64,000 nt of DNA from Sphingomonas lycopersici (GCF_026130605.1 NZ_JANFAU010000008.1:1-64000); one strand, 5' to 3'; positions 8,522-19,024 are shown, counted from the stretch's first letter. Notes: generated from the sequence alone by a model not told the origin. A program made the numbers and translations.

Positions 8522-9363
8522 TGCGGCGCCACCGCGAGACTGAGCGGGATCGACTGGCCGTCGCGCTGCACGGTCAGCGAGAGCGTGCCGCCGCCGTTCA
8601 ACCCGCCGGCGATGATATCCAGATCGGCCGGATTGCTGATCGACCGACCCCCAACTGCGGTGATGATGTCACCCTCCTTCAATCCGGCGGCGCGAAACGC
8701 GGCGCCGGAACCTTGCGAACGTACGACGAGGCCGGCGATCTTGCCGCCCTCGATACGCGGCACGAAACCGACCTCGGCGCGGAACCGACTGATCGTGATC
8801 CCGCCCCCCGGCGGGGGGTTGCCCGCCACCGGCGGCGGCACGGCGCCCGGCGCCGGCGCGACGCCAGGCGACACCGCATTCGCCGTCCCGGCCGACTGAT
8901 CGAGGAACAGATCCTCGCGCGCACCGCCGCGATCGATCGTCACGTGATCGAACGCGACTTCCTTCAGCGTCACCCCGGGGATGATCTCCTCTCCGACGGC
9001 GACGCTTTTCTGGATGCCGTCGGGGCCGGCGATGATCGCCGAGCCGCGCCCGCTGGCCTCGTCGACGCGCGTGCCGAACAAGGTCAGGCGCAGCGAGGTG
9101 ACCACGGCCGGCGCATCGCCGCCGCCCTCCAACCGATAGAAAGGATCGAACCCGCGCAGCACGTCGCCCGGCGCGGCGGGGATCGTCGGCACGCTCGCGC
9201 GCCATTCGCCGACCGGGGCGACCGGCGTCACCGCCACCCACACCAGCCGCGCGGCCTGAAAAGCGAGCAGCCCGAGCAGGACCAGCTCGGCCGCCGAATA
9301 GACGCTGGGGATCGGCAATCTCTGCATGATCGCCCGCGCCCGGGCGTCGAACTTCAACTTCAT
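8518..9363 (-). CDS. gspC: GspC, inner-membrane protein with PDZ domain
   Basis: 281 aa. One membrane helix lies near residues 22-45, followed by the HR domain (residues about 95-160), a Pro/Gly-rich linker, and a C-terminal PDZ domain (GAAFRAAGLKEGDIITAVGG). GspC couples the inner-membrane platform to the secretin GspD and helps select substrates. It is the first gene of the nine-gene gspC-K operon, so the operon promoter should lie in 9364-9700. Confidence 0.9.
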   Translation of the reverse strand: MKLKFDARARAIMQRLPIPSVYSAAELVLLGLLAFQAARLVWVAVTPVAPVGEWRASVPTIPAAPGDVLRGFDPFYRLEGGGDAPAVVTSLRLTLFGTRVDEASGRGSAIIAGPDGIQKSVAVGEEIIPGVTLKEVAFDHVTIDRGGAREDLFLDQSAGTANAVSPGVAPAPGAVPPPVAGNPPPGGGITISRFRAEVGFVPRIEGGKIAGLVVRSQGSGAAFRAAGLKEGDIITAVGGRSISNPADLDIIAGGLNGGGTLSLTVQRDGQSIPLSLAVAPQ

Positions 9364-9761
9364 CTAACGCCCATCCCGCGCACCCCACGGCGCGACACTA
9401 CCGCGAGACGGGCGGCTTGGGTATAGTTATCAGACGATAAAGCCCTGCATCGCACCGCGATCTCGCGGCAACACGGCGAGAATTGCCCCGTAATGAGGAT
9501 CGGTCGCGCGCGATTTCATGCGCGGTTCATCGCGGGGCACGGCGCGGCTTGTCCGCTGCTATGACGCAAAATGCCGCCGACATCGCAGGATGACGTTCCA
9601 CGCATCACGCCTGCTACATATCACCTAAGGTCTTCCGCCACGGGCGTCGCGCTTGCCGCCCGAAATCCCGGCTTGGGCTGGGATGACAGGGCCATGCAAA
9701 GAAAAAACCGGCCGGTCCGATTGGACCGACCGGCTTTCATTTCCGTGGACCGGAAAGCGTC
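9364..9761. other. intergenic region upstream of the gsp operon
   Basis: 398 bases without a credible gene. It holds the presumed gsp promoter, a degenerate palindromic repeat (about 9662-9689, AATCCCGGCTTGGGCTGGGAT) and the terminator of the PEP-CTERM gene. I could not pick out a convincing -35/-10 pair. Confidence 0.6.
9702..9738 (-). terminator. intrinsic terminator of the first PEP-CTERM gene
   Basis: Read on the minus strand: stem AAGCCGGTCGGTCC, loop AATC, stem GGACCGGCCGG, then a run of six T. It lies 24 bases after the stop codon at 9762. Confidence 0.9.
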
Positions 9762-10415
9762 TTAGGCAGTCGCGAGCGTCGTGCTGCGACGGCGACGCAT
9801 CGCGCCGGCCACACCGCCGAAGCCGAGGATCATCAGACCCCAGGTCGCCGGCTCGGGAACCCCGCCCGAGCTGAGCGAGAAGGTGCCCTGATAGTCGCGC
9901 GCCGACCCACCGGTCTGGCCGATACGGCCGGCATAGGTGTAGCCGCCGACCAGATTGGTCGTGCCGCGCGTCCAGTCGAACGAGTCGAGCGTGTACTTCA
10001 CGCCGTTGAGGATGCCCGAACCGGTGAGCCCGACGAACTCCTGGGTGCCCGGGGTGTACTTCCCGGTGAGCGTGAGGGACTTGCCCGCCTCGGTCAGCAC
10101 CAGCGTGAGGTTATAATAAGGATCGGAGTTGGTGTAGTGGGCGCTCGCCCCCGTCGGCCAACCGTCACCGGTGATCTGGAAGTCGCCGTCGGTCGCCAGA
10201 CCGCCCAGCGAAATCCCCGAGAAATTGTCGTTCGAGTTCACGTAACCCTGGTCGGTGGGGTGACGGATGAACAGGTTGTAGAAGCTGTCAGCGGTCGTGT
10301 TCCACACCGTACCCGTCGGGCCGGTGACCGATGCGGACGTGAGAACCGGGACGGCCGATGCCGGCAGGGCAGCGAACGCGACGGCAGCAGCAGTGATCTT
10401 CAGAAAAGCACGCAT
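9762..10415 (-). CDS. PEPxxWA-CTERM sorting domain protein (paralogue 1)
   Basis: 217 aa from an ATG preceded by AGGGGA. It has a Sec signal peptide (MRAFLKITAAAVAFAALPASA) and a beta-rich middle with no recognised catalytic motif. The C-terminal sorting signal is VPEPATWGLMILGFGGVAGA followed by MRRRR. In the family, this signal is recognised by an exosortase that cleaves and anchors or releases the protein at the cell surface, often with exopolysaccharide. No exosortase gene is in the window. It is paralogous to the next gene upstream (shared TGTTWNT/TGTVWNT, LFI.HP and TNLVG/SNLVG blocks, identical length). Confidence 0.85.
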   Translation of the reverse strand: MRAFLKITAAAVAFAALPASAVPVLTSASVTGPTGTVWNTTADSFYNLFIRHPTDQGYVNSNDNFSGISLGGLATDGDFQITGDGWPTGASAHYTNSDPYYNLTLVLTEAGKSLTLTGKYTPGTQEFVGLTGSGILNGVKYTLDSFDWTRGTTNLVGGYTYAGRIGQTGGSARDYQGTFSLSSGGVPEPATWGLMILGFGGVAGAMRRRRSTTLATA

Positions 10416-10501
10416 ATACGATCCCCTATTTGTGAGCGCGGGCAAGCGACCGTGGTTGATCTTGTGGCTTGGCAGTCAAATACCTGAGCGCCAAATTGGT
10501 T

Positions 10502-10522
10502 TCAACGAGATTAACCAAAATT
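10502..10522 (-). promoter_or_regulatory. conserved upstream motif of PEP-CTERM paralogue 1
   Basis: About 95 bases before the start codon. On the minus strand AATTTTGGTTAATC is followed by TTGAAA. The second paralogue has AATTGTCGTTAACC followed by TTGATT at the same distance. TTGAAA-17-TATTTG could be a sigma70-like promoter. Inferred from two copies only. Confidence 0.35.
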
Positions 10523-10826
10523 GCCCGATAAATCTTCGGCATAGGAGGTCCCGCTTTGGGACAAGCATTTGCCGTGGCGGCGGGGGATATGACGGGCGTG
10601 CCGGTCGGGTCGTTCAGCGGGGCTCGGAAGCTGCGCGACGCGGCGCTGGTGCCGGGCTTGTCGAAGGGCGCACCCCTCGAACGGCGGGGGCGGGGCGGCG
10701 ACAAGGCAGGCGCGAATGAGGATAAAGTCGGCCGAATTTGGAGCGTCGGGCCAGCACGGATCGGCTTTCAGGACTCCGCTGCCCTTAATCCGCGCGCGCC
10801 CTGCGCCGGAGTGGTGGTCCCCCATC

Positions 10827-10918
10827 GTGTGTCCCGCGAAGGGCCCGCATCAAAGTATTACTTTGATGGGAACCCAAGGGGGGCCCCCAGTCTGGGCTCC
10901 CGCCTTCGCGGGAGCACA
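10827..10918. repeat. family A repeat containing a nested palindrome
   Basis: Outer arms TCCCGCGAAGG and CCTTCGCGGGA match the other family A copies. The middle carries an 8-bp perfect inverted repeat CATCAAAG-TATTA-CTTTGATG (10848-10868), AT-rich and unlike its surroundings, bordered by GGGCCC on each side. Confidence 0.7.
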
Positions 10919-11020
10919 ATTCGCGGAAGCACAAGGGGACGGCAAGCGACCGGCGATCCCAGCCTTTCGCGGGGACGACGGGTTCCCGAACCGCCGGCGC
11001 CTATCCCGTGGTTGGAGAAA

Positions 11021-11674
11021 TCAGCCCAGCGCGGGCGCTGTCTTGCGCCGAACGCGCATCGTGCCTGCCACCGCGCCGAAACCGATGATCATCATCGCCC
11101 AGGTCGACGGCTCGGGGACCGAGGCCGCACTGAGCGTGAACGCGCCCTGATAATCGGACAACGAACCGCTCGGCTGGCCGGCATAAGTGGCGCTGCCTAC
11201 GCTATACGAACCGACCAGGTTCGACATGCCGCGCATCCAGTTGAAATTGGTCAGCGTGTATTCCACGCCCTCGAAACGCGCCGTGGCGTTGGTCACCGTG
11301 AACGCGCCCGTCGCGCCGTCGAGATTGCCGCTCAACCATTGCGACACCCCGTCGTGAGCGATTTCGACCGCCAGATTGTAGACGGGGTCGGAATTGCCGC
11401 TCCTGCTGTTCGTCGGAAAGCCGTCCCCGATCAGCAGATAGTCCGACGCCCGGTTCGTAAAGATATGCGTCGGCGAAAAATCGTCGTTCGGATTCACCTG
11501 CTTGCCGACAGGATGCTGGATGAACAGCGTATAGTTGTTATCGACCGCGGTGTTCCAAGTCGTTCCGGTATCACTACCGGAAACGGTGATCGAGTTGATC
11601 ATTACCGGCGTGGCGACAGCCGGGATAGCAGTAAAAACACCTGAAACGGCGGCAGCTTTCAGAAACATGCGCAT
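11021..11674 (-). CDS. PEPxxWA-CTERM sorting domain protein (paralogue 2)
   Basis: 217 aa from the ATG at 11674, chosen because AGGGG lies six bases upstream; an ATG at 11680 is closer to that site than usual. A signal peptide (MRMFLKAAAVSGVFTAIPAVA) is followed by a domain that resembles the neighbouring paralogue. The C-terminal signal is VPEPSTWAMMIIGFGAVAGT followed by MRVRRK. Likely a secreted, exosortase-processed surface protein of unknown role. Tandem duplication with divergence is the simplest origin. Confidence 0.85.
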   Translation of the reverse strand: MRMFLKAAAVSGVFTAIPAVATPVMINSITVSGSDTGTTWNTAVDNNYTLFIQHPVGKQVNPNDDFSPTHIFTNRASDYLLIGDGFPTNSRSGNSDPVYNLAVEIAHDGVSQWLSGNLDGATGAFTVTNATARFEGVEYTLTNFNWMRGMSNLVGSYSVGSATYAGQPSGSLSDYQGAFTLSAASVPEPSTWAMMIIGFGAVAGTMRVRRKTAPALG

Positions 11675-11764
11675 GATCATCCCCTGTCACTAATTCCGAA
11701 CGCGCGACGCCCGATTGTGATTTCTCTTCTGCGATCAGGGGGGTATTTTCAGGACTTCCTACAA

Positions 11765-11787
11765 TCAAGGAAGGTTAACGACAATTT
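11765..11787 (-). promoter_or_regulatory. conserved upstream motif of PEP-CTERM paralogue 2
   Basis: On the minus strand AATTGTCGTTAACC then TTGATT, about 100 bases before the start. It is the counterpart of the motif at 10502-10522. It may be a shared operator or extended promoter; not proven. Confidence 0.35.
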
Positions 11788-11853
11788 ACGATGATACAAT
11801 TTGCGAGTTCCCGCCTTCCACCGCCGCAAATCACTGCAGCCACGGCGAAAAAT

Positions 11854-11890
11854 AACAAAAACCCGCCGATCGGGATCGATCGACGGGCTT
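11854..11890 (-). terminator. intrinsic terminator after tRNA-Val
   Basis: Minus strand: CCCGTCGATCG, loop ATCC, CGATCGGCGGG, then TTTTTGTTATTTTT. It directly follows the 3' end of tRNA-Val. Confidence 0.85.
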
Positions 11891-11898
11891 TGCTGAAA

Positions 11899-11973
11899 TG
11901 GTGGGCGCGACAGGGATTGAACCTGTGACCCCACCCGTGTGAAGGGTGTGCTCTACCGCTGAGCTACGCGCCC
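11899..11973 (-). tRNA. tRNA-Val (anticodon CAC)
   Basis: A 75-base cloverleaf. The acceptor stem is GGGCGCG/CGCGCCC, the D arm GCTCAGCGGTAGAGC, the anticodon arm CACCC-TTCACAC-GGGTG with anticodon CAC, and the T arm contains GGTTCAATCC. The 3' CCA is encoded. Confidence 0.95.
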
Positions 11974-12045
11974 GATCGCCCTGAGGGCCAAACCGGAAGC
12001 GGGCCTTTAGGCGCGGGAATCGCGCCTGTCCAGCCCGCGATCATT

Positions 12046-12318
12046 TCAGTTGAGAGAATCCTTCAAAACCTTCCCGGCCTTGAACTTGGGCTGGGTCGAG
12101 GCCTTGATCGTCATCGGCTCGCCGGTGCGCGGGTTGCGCCCGGTGGACGCCTTGCGCTTGGAGACCGCGAACGTGCCAAAGCCCACCAGGCGCACTTCGT
12201 CGCCCTTCTTCAGGCTGGCCGAGATGGTGTCGAACACGGCCTCGACAGCCCGGCTGGCATCACCCTTGCCGAGGCCGGAAGCGTTCGCCACCGCCGCGAT
12301 CAGTTCCTGCTTGTTCAT
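12046..12318 (-). CDS. hup: HU family DNA-binding protein
   Basis: 90 aa, the standard HU length. The sequence starts MNKQELIAAVANASGLGKGDA, has the core VGFGTFAVSKRKA, and the DNA-bending arm GRNPRTGEPMTIKAS. HU is an abundant nucleoid protein acting as a dimer. Its place directly downstream of lon follows the ancestral tig-clpP-clpX-lon-hup order. A weak hairpin (AGGCGCG/CGCGCCT) follows the gene without a clear T-run. Confidence 0.95.
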   Translation of the reverse strand: MNKQELIAAVANASGLGKGDASRAVEAVFDTISASLKKGDEVRLVGFGTFAVSKRKASTGRNPRTGEPMTIKASTQPKFKAGKVLKDSLN

Positions 12319-12488
12319 GTCCAGTAACCCCCATGTGCTGGAAAGTGGGATATAAAAATGGATTCGCGGCCACGCGGCCGATCCGCACAGTAATGCGCGT
12401 GGTTCGTCTGCTGTCAAACGAATCCGCCAAGATCGCGACGAACACCCTCCGCGACGGACCTATCTGGCCCGCCGCGGATGAGTCGTTG

Positions 12489-14885
<2,397 letters not shown>

Positions 14886-14924
14886 GGATACTCCACAGCC
14901 GCCCCGGCCGGGCGGCGTTCACGG

Positions 14925-14954
14925 CTTATATGGTGTCTCGGACGATTGCATCAA
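14925..14954 (-). promoter_or_regulatory. candidate lon promoter
   Basis: On the minus strand TTGATG (14949-14954), an 18-base spacer, then TATAAG (14925-14930), with about 39 bases to the lon ATG. I do not see an RpoH-type CTTG box here. Confidence 0.4.
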
Positions 14955-14972
14955 TCTTGGCGTGCGCCGCGG

Positions 14973-16676
14973 GTGACGATCCTATTGGCTCTGGCCGCCA
15001 ACGCCGCCGCCGTTGCCGCCGGGCTGCCGGCAAAGGGGATGCCGCCGCTCACCGAACAGACGCAGCGTTCGGGCGGGCCGATCGACCCCGATCAGGCGAA
15101 GCTGGCGTTCGATCACGCCGATCTGTCGTTCGAGGTCTATCCCGACAAACGCCAGTTGAGCGGCATCGCCGCGCTCACCTTCACCGCGCGCGCGGCGACC
15201 GATCGCGTCGTGCTCGATCTCGATCGCAACCTGCCGGTCTCGGCGATCGCGGTCGATGACGTCGGGCTGCCCAGGACGGCGTGGCGCAACCCCGAGGGGC
15301 GGCTGACGATCGCCCTGCCCCACCCGCTCGCCGCGGGCGCGCGCGCCACGGTGCGGATCAGCTACGGCGGCACCCCGCATGTCGCGCTCAACGCGCCGTG
15401 GGACGACGGAATGGTCTGGTCGCGCACCCCCGACAAGCGCGCGTGGGTCGCCTCGACCACCGAGGGTTATGGCTGCGACCTGCTGTGGCCGTGCCTCGAT
15501 TTTCCGACCGGCGAGCCGGGGTCGGTCGATCTCCACGTCACCGTGCCCAAGGGGCTGAAGGCGCCCGCCAATGGCGTGCTCACCGGCGTCGATACCCTGC
15601 CCGACGGCCGGACGCGCTGGAACTGGCACGCGCGCCAGCCCAACACCTATGCGATCGCGCTCAATGTCGGGCCGTATGAGGAATTGTCGGGCAGCTACCA
15701 CAGCCGCTTCGGCAACACGATCGCGCTGCATTATTGGTATCTGCCCGGCGAGGAGAAGCAGGCGCGCGCGCTGTTCGCCGAATTCGCCCCCGCGCTCGAT
15801 TTCTTCGAAAGCGTGATCGGCCCCTATCCGTTCGGCGACGAGAAGGTCGGGGTGGTCGAAACCCCGTACAAGGGAATGGAGCACCAGACGATCAACGCCT
15901 ATGGCAACGAATATGCCAAGGCGCCCGAGGGGTTCGACTGGCTGTTCCAGCACGAATTCGCGCACGAATGGTTCGGCAACCAGATGACCGCCGCCGACTG
16001 GGACGATTATTGGCTCCACGAGGGGTTCGCGAGCTACATGCAGCCGCTCTACGGCCGCTGGCGCGAGGGCGAGGCGCGCTACATCGTGCTGCTCGACCAG
16101 CAGCGCAATCTGATCGCCAACCGCATGCCCGTCGTCTCCGGCCGGTCGCGCACCGAGGAGGATGTCTACAAGGTCGAACGCGGCGGGCCGGGCGCCGACA
16201 TCTATTACAAGGCAGGGTGGATGCTTCACACGCTGCGCTGGCTGATCGGCGACCAGGCCTTTTTCGACGCGACGCGCCGGCTGGTCTATGGCCGCCCCGA
16301 TCCGCGGCCGGGCAATTTCACCCCGCGCTATGCGTCGACCGCCGATTTCGAGCGCGACGTGCATGCGGCGAGCGGGCGCGATCTCGGGTGGCTCTTCGAC
16401 GCCTATCTGCGCCGCGCCGCGCTCCCCGAACTGGTCGAGACGCGCGACGGTGACCGGCTGACGCTCGAATGGCGCGCGGGCGGGGCGTTTCCGATGCCGA
16501 TCGAGCTGTCGGTCGACGGCGCGGTGCAGCGCGTGGACCTGCCCGGCGGCAAGGCGGTGCTGACGGTGCCGGCCGGCGCGCAGGTCGTGATCGACCCGAT
16601 GGCGCGGGTGCTGCGCCGGTCGGAGGCGATCGAGCAATATCAGGCGTGGCGCGACCGACCGGCGCCGGCGAAATAG
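14973..16676 (+). CDS. M1 family metallopeptidase (aminopeptidase N-like), exported
   Basis: 567 aa from a GTG at 14973. A TTG at 14946 would give a signal peptide with a more typical basic n-region (HQSWRAPR before TILLALAANAAAVAAG). The catalytic zinc site is HEFAHEW with the third ligand in WLHEGFASYM. The exopeptidase motif is KGMEHQ in place of GxMEN, a variant found in some bacterial M1 enzymes. Shorter than E. coli PepN, it lacks the large C-terminal helical domain. Probably a periplasmic aminopeptidase. It is divergent from lon and convergent with the acetyltransferase gene. Confidence 0.85.
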   Translation: MTILLALAANAAAVAAGLPAKGMPPLTEQTQRSGGPIDPDQAKLAFDHADLSFEVYPDKRQLSGIAALTFTARAATDRVVLDLDRNLPVSAIAVDDVGLPRTAWRNPEGRLTIALPHPLAAGARATVRISYGGTPHVALNAPWDDGMVWSRTPDKRAWVASTTEGYGCDLLWPCLDFPTGEPGSVDLHVTVPKGLKAPANGVLTGVDTLPDGRTRWNWHARQPNTYAIALNVGPYEELSGSYHSRFGNTIALHYWYLPGEEKQARALFAEFAPALDFFESVIGPYPFGDEKVGVVETPYKGMEHQTINAYGNEYAKAPEGFDWLFQHEFAHEWFGNQMTAADWDDYWLHEGFASYMQPLYGRWREGEARYIVLLDQQRNLIANRMPVVSGRSRTEEDVYKVERGGPGADIYYKAGWMLHTLRWLIGDQAFFDATRRLVYGRPDPRPGNFTPRYASTADFERDVHAASGRDLGWLFDAYLRRAALPELVETRDGDRLTLEWRAGGAFPMPIELSVDGAVQRVDLPGGKAVLTVPAGAQVVIDPMARVLRRSEAIEQYQAWRDRPAPAK

Positions 16677-16730
16677 CGGTATCGAATCGGAATCCTTCCC
16701 CCCCTTTCGGGCTGAGCGGTTGCGGCCTGC

Positions 16731-17312
16731 CTAATCCGCCGGGCGCAGCATCGACCAGAACAGCGGCCCGCCCTTGGGCACGCGCCATTCGGCGGTCACC
16801 TCGAACCCCAGAGCGCGATAGAACCCCAGGTTCCGCTCGGTCGCGGTCTCGAGATAGGCGGGCCAGCGCCCTGCCCCGCGCTCGAGCCCGCCGCGCACCG
16901 CGGCGCCGCCCAGCCCGCGCCCCTGCGCCACGGGGTCACAGCCGGCGATATGCAGATACCAATAATCGCCCTTGGGGTGATGCGCCTCCATCGCCTCGGA
17001 CACGCGCAGCGCCCGCACCACCCCGCCGCCGAGCGCGTGGAGCAGCGCCGGGGCACGGCGCACGATCTCCCACAAAGGCACGTCGGCCTCGCCCGGCGCG
17101 CGCCACAGCGTTGCCGCCTCGCCGCCCGGGGTCACGAGCCGCATCCCCCCGGCGTCGCCCTCGAACAACAGGCGGAACAGGCGCGGCAGCCGCTTCGCGC
17201 GGTCGACCGGATCGGGGAGGATATAGGAAGTCGCCGGATCGTCGGCGAAAGCACGCGCCAGCATTGCCGCGATCGCATCGCGATCGGCGTGGCCGGCGAC
17301 GCGCAGCGTCAC
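16731..17312 (-). CDS. GNAT family N-acetyltransferase
   Basis: 193 aa from a GTG that overlaps the antiporter stop codon (GTGA), so translation is probably coupled. The GNAT fold is visible: VAGHADRDAIAAMLARAFADDP at the N-terminus (strand 1-helix 1), the acetyl-CoA loop VAQGRGLGGAAVRGG (motif A), and the C-terminal YLETATERNLGFYRALGF (motif B). The substrate is unknown. A plausible metabolite or antibiotic acetyltransferase; the neighbour gives no direct clue. Confidence 0.83.
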   Translation of the reverse strand: MTLRVAGHADRDAIAAMLARAFADDPATSYILPDPVDRAKRLPRLFRLLFEGDAGGMRLVTPGGEAATLWRAPGEADVPLWEIVRRAPALLHALGGGVVRALRVSEAMEAHHPKGDYWYLHIAGCDPVAQGRGLGGAAVRGGLERGAGRWPAYLETATERNLGFYRALGFEVTAEWRVPKGGPLFWSMLRPAD

Positions 17313-18427
17313 GGCACCACCGTGACGAACAGATAGACCGCGAAGATCACCAGATGCACCACCCCGCCGAGGATCGTCGTCCGCCCGGTGCCGAGCGACA
17401 AGGTGATCGAGAATAATGAAAGCACCAGCAGCGTCAGCCCCTTGGCCCCGATCCCGAGCGCCAGCGGAAGCCCGAGCACCAGCGACACGACCGCGACGCT
17501 GGGGATCGTCAGCCCGATCGAGGCGAGTGCGGAGCCGAGCGCGAGGTTGAGGCTGGTCTGCAGCCGGTTGCGCCGCGCCGCGCGCCACGCGGCAAGGCTT
17601 TCGGGCGCGAGCACCACCCCGGCGATCACCACGCCGACCACCGCGAGCGGCAGCCCGGCGCCGAGCACCGCCTTCTCGACCGTCGCCGCCAGCCCCTTGG
17701 CGAGCAGCACCACTCCGACCAGCGCGACCAACAGCACCCCGAAGGCGGCCCAGGCGGTGCGCGTGGCGGGGGGATCGGCATGCTCCTCCTCCGCGCCGCC
17801 CTCGGGGAGGAAATAGCTGCGGTGGCGCACCGTCTGGACGAGAACGAAAGTACCGTAGAGGATCAGCGAGACGATCGCGACGAACACCAATTGCGACGGA
17901 GCATAGGCCGGCCCCGGCGCGCTTTCGACGAAATTGGGCAGAACGAGCGTCAGCACCGACATCGCGACGAGCACGTTGAGCGACGCGGAGACCCCGCGTA
18001 GCGTGAAGCGCTGCTCGCGAAACCGCACCCCGCCGCTCAACAGGCAGAGCCCGACGATGCCGTTGACGATGATCATGATCGCCGCGAACACGGTATCGCG
18101 CGCCAGCGTCGAGGCATCGCCCGCGTCGGACAGCATCAGGCTGACGATCAGCGACACCTCGATCACCGTCACCGCCACCGCGAGGACCAGCGTGCCGAAC
18201 GGCTCGCCAACCTTATGGGCCACCACCTCGGCATGATGCACCGCGGCGAGCACGCTGCCGATCAGGATCACCGCCGCGGCGATCGTCCCCAGCGTGCCGA
18301 GCTTGGCGAGATTGACGAGCACCGCGACGACGCCGAGCACCGGAAACGCCAACGTCCACCACGGCAGGCCGATGCCCCTGTCGGCCGGCGAGGTCTCCGG
18401 CGGCGTGGTGCTGTCGTCGGCGGTCAT
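17309..18427 (-). CDS. ChaA/CaxA-type cation:proton antiporter
   Basis: 372 aa from an ATG with a strong site, GGGAGGAA, upstream. About 11 membrane helices are visible. The two alpha repeats of the Ca2+/cation antiporter superfamily include TLVLAVAVTVIEVSLIVSLM with NGIVGLCLLSGGVRFREQ, and the second half has SLNLALGSALASIGLTIPSV. This matches the sodium/calcium:proton antiporter family typified by ChaA, an inner-membrane protein used in ion homeostasis. It is co-transcribed with the downstream acetyltransferase. Confidence 0.87.
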   Translation of the reverse strand: MTADDSTTPPETSPADRGIGLPWWTLAFPVLGVVAVLVNLAKLGTLGTIAAAVILIGSVLAAVHHAEVVAHKVGEPFGTLVLAVAVTVIEVSLIVSLMLSDAGDASTLARDTVFAAIMIIVNGIVGLCLLSGGVRFREQRFTLRGVSASLNVLVAMSVLTLVLPNFVESAPGPAYAPSQLVFVAIVSLILYGTFVLVQTVRHRSYFLPEGGAEEEHADPPATRTAWAAFGVLLVALVGVVLLAKGLAATVEKAVLGAGLPLAVVGVVIAGVVLAPESLAAWRAARRNRLQTSLNLALGSALASIGLTIPSVAVVSLVLGLPLALGIGAKGLTLLVLSLFSITLSLGTGRTTILGGVVHLVIFAVYLFVTVVP

Positions 18428-18523
18428 CGTTCCTCCCGGTTGATTCAGTGGAGGAAAATGCACGAACTGCGCGTTGCTTTCCATTGTTTTGGTGGTGGCG
18501 GGGCACGCTGCCACTCGCACTCC

Positions 18524-18554
18524 CGTCACCCCGGCCTTGAGCCGGGGTCCATCG
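18524..18554. repeat. left 31-bp arm of the GIY-YIG repeat unit (family D)
   Basis: Starts CGTCACCCCGGCCTTGAGCC and ends GGGGTCCATCG. It is itself a hairpin (CCCCGGC/GCCGGGG) and the exact reverse complement of 18909-18939. Confidence 0.95.
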
Positions 18555-18573
18555 GGGGGCGAGCTCCGGCGGC

Positions 18574-18891
18574 ATGAGGGAGCGGCAACCGTGCGTCTAC
18601 ATCCTCGCGAGCGGCTTTTACAGCACGCTCTACGTGGGGGTGACGTCGACCCTCGTCGGCCGCGTGATGCAGCATCGCGAAGTCAGGTTCGGCGGCTTCA
18701 CCACCGAATATGCGGTGACGCGCGTCGCCTGGTACGCGACCGCGGACACGATCGACGATGCGATCGCGCCGGAAAAGCGCATCACACGCTGGCGACGCGA
18801 CTGGAAGATCGAGCTGATCGAGCGTGACAATCCGCGGTGGGATGATCTGGCGACCGGGCTGGGCTTGCCGCCGGTGCGCGAAAGCCGCTGA
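18574..18891 (+). CDS. GIY-YIG nuclease superfamily protein inside a palindromic repeat unit
   Basis: 105 aa. Single-domain GIY-YIG protein: the first strand is CVYILASGFYSTLYVGVT (GIY and YIG replaced by VYI and YVG, as in the small UPF0213-like group), followed by the conserved Arg/His helix (LVGRVMQHR) and the catalytic-region Glu in APEKRITRWRRDWK. The function of such small proteins is not established; DNA nicking is the family activity. The gene sits between perfect 31-bp inverted repeats only 20-30 bases from each end. It occupies the place of the short spacer in gene-less copies at 26443-26550 and 47087-47193. It may be mobile or repeat-associated. Confidence 0.82.
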   Translation: MRERQPCVYILASGFYSTLYVGVTSTLVGRVMQHREVRFGGFTTEYAVTRVAWYATADTIDDAIAPEKRITRWRRDWKIELIERDNPRWDDLATGLGLPPVRESR

Positions 18892-18908
18892 CCACAGGGC
18901 CTGCGGCA

Positions 18909-18939
18909 CGATGGACCCCGGCTCAAGGCCGGGGTGACG
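18909..18939. repeat. right 31-bp arm of the GIY-YIG repeat unit (family D)
   Basis: Starts CGATGGACCCCGGCTCAAGG and ends CCGGGGTGACG. It is a perfect inverted copy of 18524-18554. The outer flanks also match for a few bases (CACTCC on both sides, one indel). Confidence 0.95.
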
Positions 18940-18965
18940 GAGTGGTTTGGGGCACCCTTAGCCCC

Positions 18966-19004
18966 CAAAAACAAAACGGGCGCCGCTTTCGCGACGCCCG
19001 CTTC
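18966..19004 (-). terminator. intrinsic terminator of clpX
   Basis: Minus strand: GCGGGCGTCGC, loop GAAA, GCGGCGCCCG, then TTTTGTTTTT. It begins 21 bases after the clpX stop. Confidence 0.88.
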
Positions 19005-19024
19005 GTTATCCGACGCCGGAAAGA

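Larger units (their letters stand above)
10416..11020. other. 605-base intergenic region between the two PEP-CTERM genes
   Basis: No convincing gene. It contains the upstream region of paralogue 1, including a conserved motif near 10502-10522. A featureless GC-rich stretch follows at 10560-10825. A palindromic repeat carrying a second palindrome lies at 10827-10918, with repeat-like debris to about 10990. Open frames here lack coding character. Confidence 0.55.

Noticed and set aside
6230..8899. 889-codon plus-strand frame opposite gspD
   Set aside because: Arg/Asp/Gly-rich translation without domains; it mirrors GspD, which has clear secretin motifs.
10416..10530. Sigma54-type (-24/-12) promoter upstream of PEP-CTERM paralogue 1
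   Set aside because: A TTGGCGC stretch is present, but the GC element expected ten bases after GG is missing, and the second paralogue has no counterpart.
10511..10825. Minus-strand frame in the gap between PEP-CTERM genes
   Set aside because: No ribosome-binding site, no recognisable family, and biased Pro/Arg composition; it also overlaps the upstream motif of the PEP-CTERM gene.
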